Source: Candidatus Omnitrophota bacterium
Lineage (GTDB): Bacteria; Omnitrophota; Gorgyraeia; Pluralincolimonadales; Pluralincolimonadaceae
DNA: 24,306 nt
Assembly (NCBI GenBank): GCA_028706795.1
Contig: JAQTVK010000002.1
Coordinates: 1-24,306 of the forward strand
Reading direction: 5' to 3'
Shown here: positions 23,304-24,306 of the stretch, one piece after another
How positions within the stretch are numbered: position 1 is the first letter of the stretch
How the letters are laid out: the number at the start of each line of letters is the position of its first letter
Program-made: the position numbers and the translations under genes
Notes under the pieces: generated by a model
The model's database searches: none
Seen by the model: the letters and a program-made list of their open reading frames with translations, nothing else
What the model was told of the DNA's origin: nothing

Positions 23304-23327
23304 TAAAAATAGCAGTAGAAGCAGTAA
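23304..23327 (+). other. DnaA-trio array and AT-rich unwinding element
   Basis: Read 5' to 3' on the plus strand the triplets are TAA AAA TAG CAG TAG AAG CAG TAA. Six of eight fit the DnaA-trio consensus (written 3'-[G/A]A[T/A]-5'), and all eight have A in the middle. They lie 12 nt from the minus-strand box at 23340-23348, with the orientation expected for the basal unwinding system described in Bacillus subtilis. The flanking TTTATTAATTTAAAAAT is the likely melting point. Confidence 0.7.
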
Positions 23328-23339
23328 TCCTTGTTCGTT

Positions 23340-23348
23340 TGTGGACAA
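23340..23348 (-). promoter_or_regulatory. DnaA box TTGTCCACA next to the DnaA-trios
   Basis: The box has one mismatch to TTATCCACA. It is the only minus-strand box seen and points toward the trios, as expected for the box that nucleates the DnaA filament. Confidence 0.75.
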
Positions 23349-23400
23349 CAACACAATGCTTTATGCCACGGCGAATTAAGAGGTTTTTCTAACCTCAAAC

Positions 23401-23409
23401 TTATGCACA
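23401..23409 (+). promoter_or_regulatory. DnaA box TTATGCACA
   Basis: Perfect match to TTATNCACA, lying between the trio-proximal box and the cluster next to dnaA. Confidence 0.85.
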
Positions 23410-23461
23410 GGTTGCGGGCACAAAACATTGTCCGCGCAATGGTCCCGGCATAACGCATTAG

Positions 23462-23491
23462 TTATGCACAATTATCAACAGGTTATCAACA
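23462..23491 (+). promoter_or_regulatory. Cluster of three DnaA boxes
   Basis: TTATGCACA (23462-23470, perfect), TTATCAACA (23472-23480) and TTATCAACA (23483-23491) are packed head to tail with 1-2 nt between them. The two TTATCAACA copies each differ from the consensus by one base. Dense same-strand packing suggests cooperative DnaA binding, and the site could also repress dnaA or dnaN transcription. Confidence 0.8.
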
Positions 23492-23515
23492 ACAAAACCA
23501 AAGCCAACCAACAGG

Positions 23516-24306
23516 TTATTCACCCCGTATCTGTGTCGCGAGCCTGCCGACCATCTCCTTTACTTTAACGTCTTTTTTTATGTCCGACTCTATACTTTCG
23601 CAAGCGTGCAAGATCGTGGTGTGGTCCCTGCCCCCGCATAATTCCCCTATTTCAGGCAGTGAGTGGTCGGTCAGCTTCCTTATCAGGTACATGGATATCT
23701 GCCTGGGCAGGACCATCTGCTTTGTCCTGCGCCTGCCCTTTATATCGGAAACCCTCACATTAAAATAACTCGCCACTTCCTCGAATATCGTATCCGCAAC
23801 TATCCTGGATTCCTTCTCCTTTACCATATCCTTCAGGACAGAACGGGCCAGTTCAAGCGTAATGCTTTGTTTAAGGAGGACGGCGTTTGCGACAACGCGC
23901 TTCAGTGCGCCCTCAAGTTCCCGGATGTTCGACCTTATCTTTTCCCCTATGTAAAAGATCACATCGTCCGGGACAGCTATATTCTCTCTCTTTAACTTTT
24001 GCCGTAATATCGCTATCCTCGTCTCGAAGTCCGGCTGGGAGATCGATACGATAAGGCCCCACTCAAATCTCGAGACCAGCCTTTCCTCGAGCCTGTCGAT
24101 TTCCTTGGGCGGCTTATCGCTCGACAGGACTATCTGTTTGTGCGCGTCATGCAGGGTATTAAAAGTATGGAAGAATTCCTCCTGCGTCGATTCCTTCCCG
24201 GCGATAAAATGGACGTCGTCTATCAAAAGGACATCCACCGTCCTGTATCTTGCCCTGAACCTGTCCGTGGACCGGTTCTGTATCGATTGTATAAGTTGGT
24301 TCGTGA
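23516..24306 (-). CDS. dnaA: Chromosomal replication initiator DnaA, C-terminal part (5' end outside window)
   Basis: DnaA binds DnaA boxes and melts oriC. The visible 262 residues start inside the AAA+ domain (TNQLIQSIQNRSTDRFRARYR). They include Walker B VLLIDDVHF, sensor 1 IVLSSDKPP, and the arginine-finger region RLEERLVSRFEWG. Domain IV with the DNA-binding helix-turn-helix follows: GRRRTKQMVLPRQISMYL, then GGRDHTTILHA. Domains I-II and Walker A are beyond the window edge. The frame is open through 24306; a GTG at 24238 is internal and is not the start. The stop overlaps a degenerate DnaA box. Confidence is high. Confidence 0.97.
   Translation of the reverse strand, partial: TNQLIQSIQNRSTDRFRARYRTVDVLLIDDVHFIAGKESTQEEFFHTFNTLHDAHKQIVLSSDKPPKEIDRLEERLVSRFEWGLIVSISQPDFETRIAILRQKLKRENIAVPDDVIFYIGEKIRSNIRELEGALKRVVANAVLLKQSITLELARSVLKDMVKEKESRIVADTIFEEVASYFNVRVSDIKGRRRTKQMVLPRQISMYLIRKLTDHSLPEIGELCGGRDHTTILHACESIESDIKKDVKVKEMVGRLATQIRGE

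Larger units (their letters stand above)
23287..23524. other. Chromosomal origin of replication (oriC) in the dnaA-dnaN gap
   Basis: The gap between dnaA and dnaN holds two perfect DnaA boxes TTATGCACA (23401-23409 and 23462-23470, plus strand). Two TTATCAACA boxes (23472-23480, 23483-23491) and one TTATTCACC (23516-23524, overlapping the dnaA stop) each have one mismatch. A minus-strand TTGTCCACA lies at 23340-23348. Next to that last box are 12 nt of spacer, then eight DnaA-trio-like triplets, then AT-rich DNA up to dnaN. This is the layout of a bacterial unwinding system. Short inverted repeats at 23380-23396 and 23426-23441 lie between boxes. I see no convincing dnaN promoter here. Confidence 0.88.

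Noticed and set aside
23380..23396. Hairpin GAGGTT-AGAAA-AACCTC as a dnaA terminator
   Set aside because: The stem is 6 bp and is followed by TTAATT, not a U run; it lies among DnaA boxes and is more likely part of the origin or chance.
23426..23441. Inverted repeat CATTG-TCCGCG-CAATG in the origin
   Set aside because: A 5-bp stem is short enough to be chance and matches no known site that I recognise.
24236..24306. GTG at 24238 as a gene start for a short DnaA
   Set aside because: The frame remains open to the window edge with clear DnaA sequence upstream; the gene is merely cut by the window.

Overview
The window is gene-dense (about 97% coding) and every recognisable gene lies on the minus strand. 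It starts inside dnaA at the high-coordinate end and ends inside pyrF at the low-coordinate end. The region between dnaA and dnaN contains DnaA boxes, a row of DnaA-trio triplets and AT-rich DNA, so this is very probably the chromosomal origin. All genes shown are then transcribed away from it, co-directionally with the leftward fork. LpxA implies a Gram-negative outer membrane with lipid A, and GyrB is the long insert-bearing form common in Gram-negatives. The gene order dnaA-dnaN-dciA(DUF721)-gyrB-gyrA without recF, the moderate GC, and envelope proteins of glycosidase and CBM type fit an uncultured lineage such as Omnitrophota. That placement is an inference from gene content, not a measured result.

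Region 1 (about 24306 to 16868) is the replication block: dnaA (partial), oriC, dnaN, dciA, gyrB, gyrA and a tRNA-Glu(UUC) 15 bp after gyrA. Region 2 (about 16844 to 10858) continues without a visible promoter or terminator into envelope and housekeeping genes. These are a secreted galactose-binding-like protein, glmS, rsmI, lpxA, and a large membrane protein that joins a PilZ domain to a periplasmic coiled coil and a glycosidase-like barrel.

Region 3 (about 10831 to 1) is a pyrimidine operon with its own promoter (TTGACA-17-TATATT). Its leader shows a complete PyrR attenuator by sequence: a PyrR-binding loop with a CNGNGA hexaloop, an antiterminator that reuses the 3' arm of that loop, and a 13-bp terminator with a U tract. 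A 49-codon leader ORF with a good ribosome-binding site reads through the terminator and two in-frame 30-bp repeats, and ends in an ATGA overlap with pyrR. The operon then reads pyrR-pyrB-pyrC-lipoprotein-endoQ-carA-carB-pyrK-pyrD-pyrF. It covers UMP synthesis from bicarbonate to OMP decarboxylation, except pyrE, which is not in view.

The most unusual content is in the middle of the pyr operon. An endonuclease Q family enzyme, which acts on deaminated bases including uracil in DNA, is placed under pyrimidine control. It ends in QLTLF, a near-ideal bacterial sliding-clamp binding motif. Archaeal EndoQ binds PCNA, so this looks like the bacterial counterpart of that tethering. Next in interest are the leader ORF and attenuator arrangement, the PilZ-glycosidase fusion, and the origin architecture.
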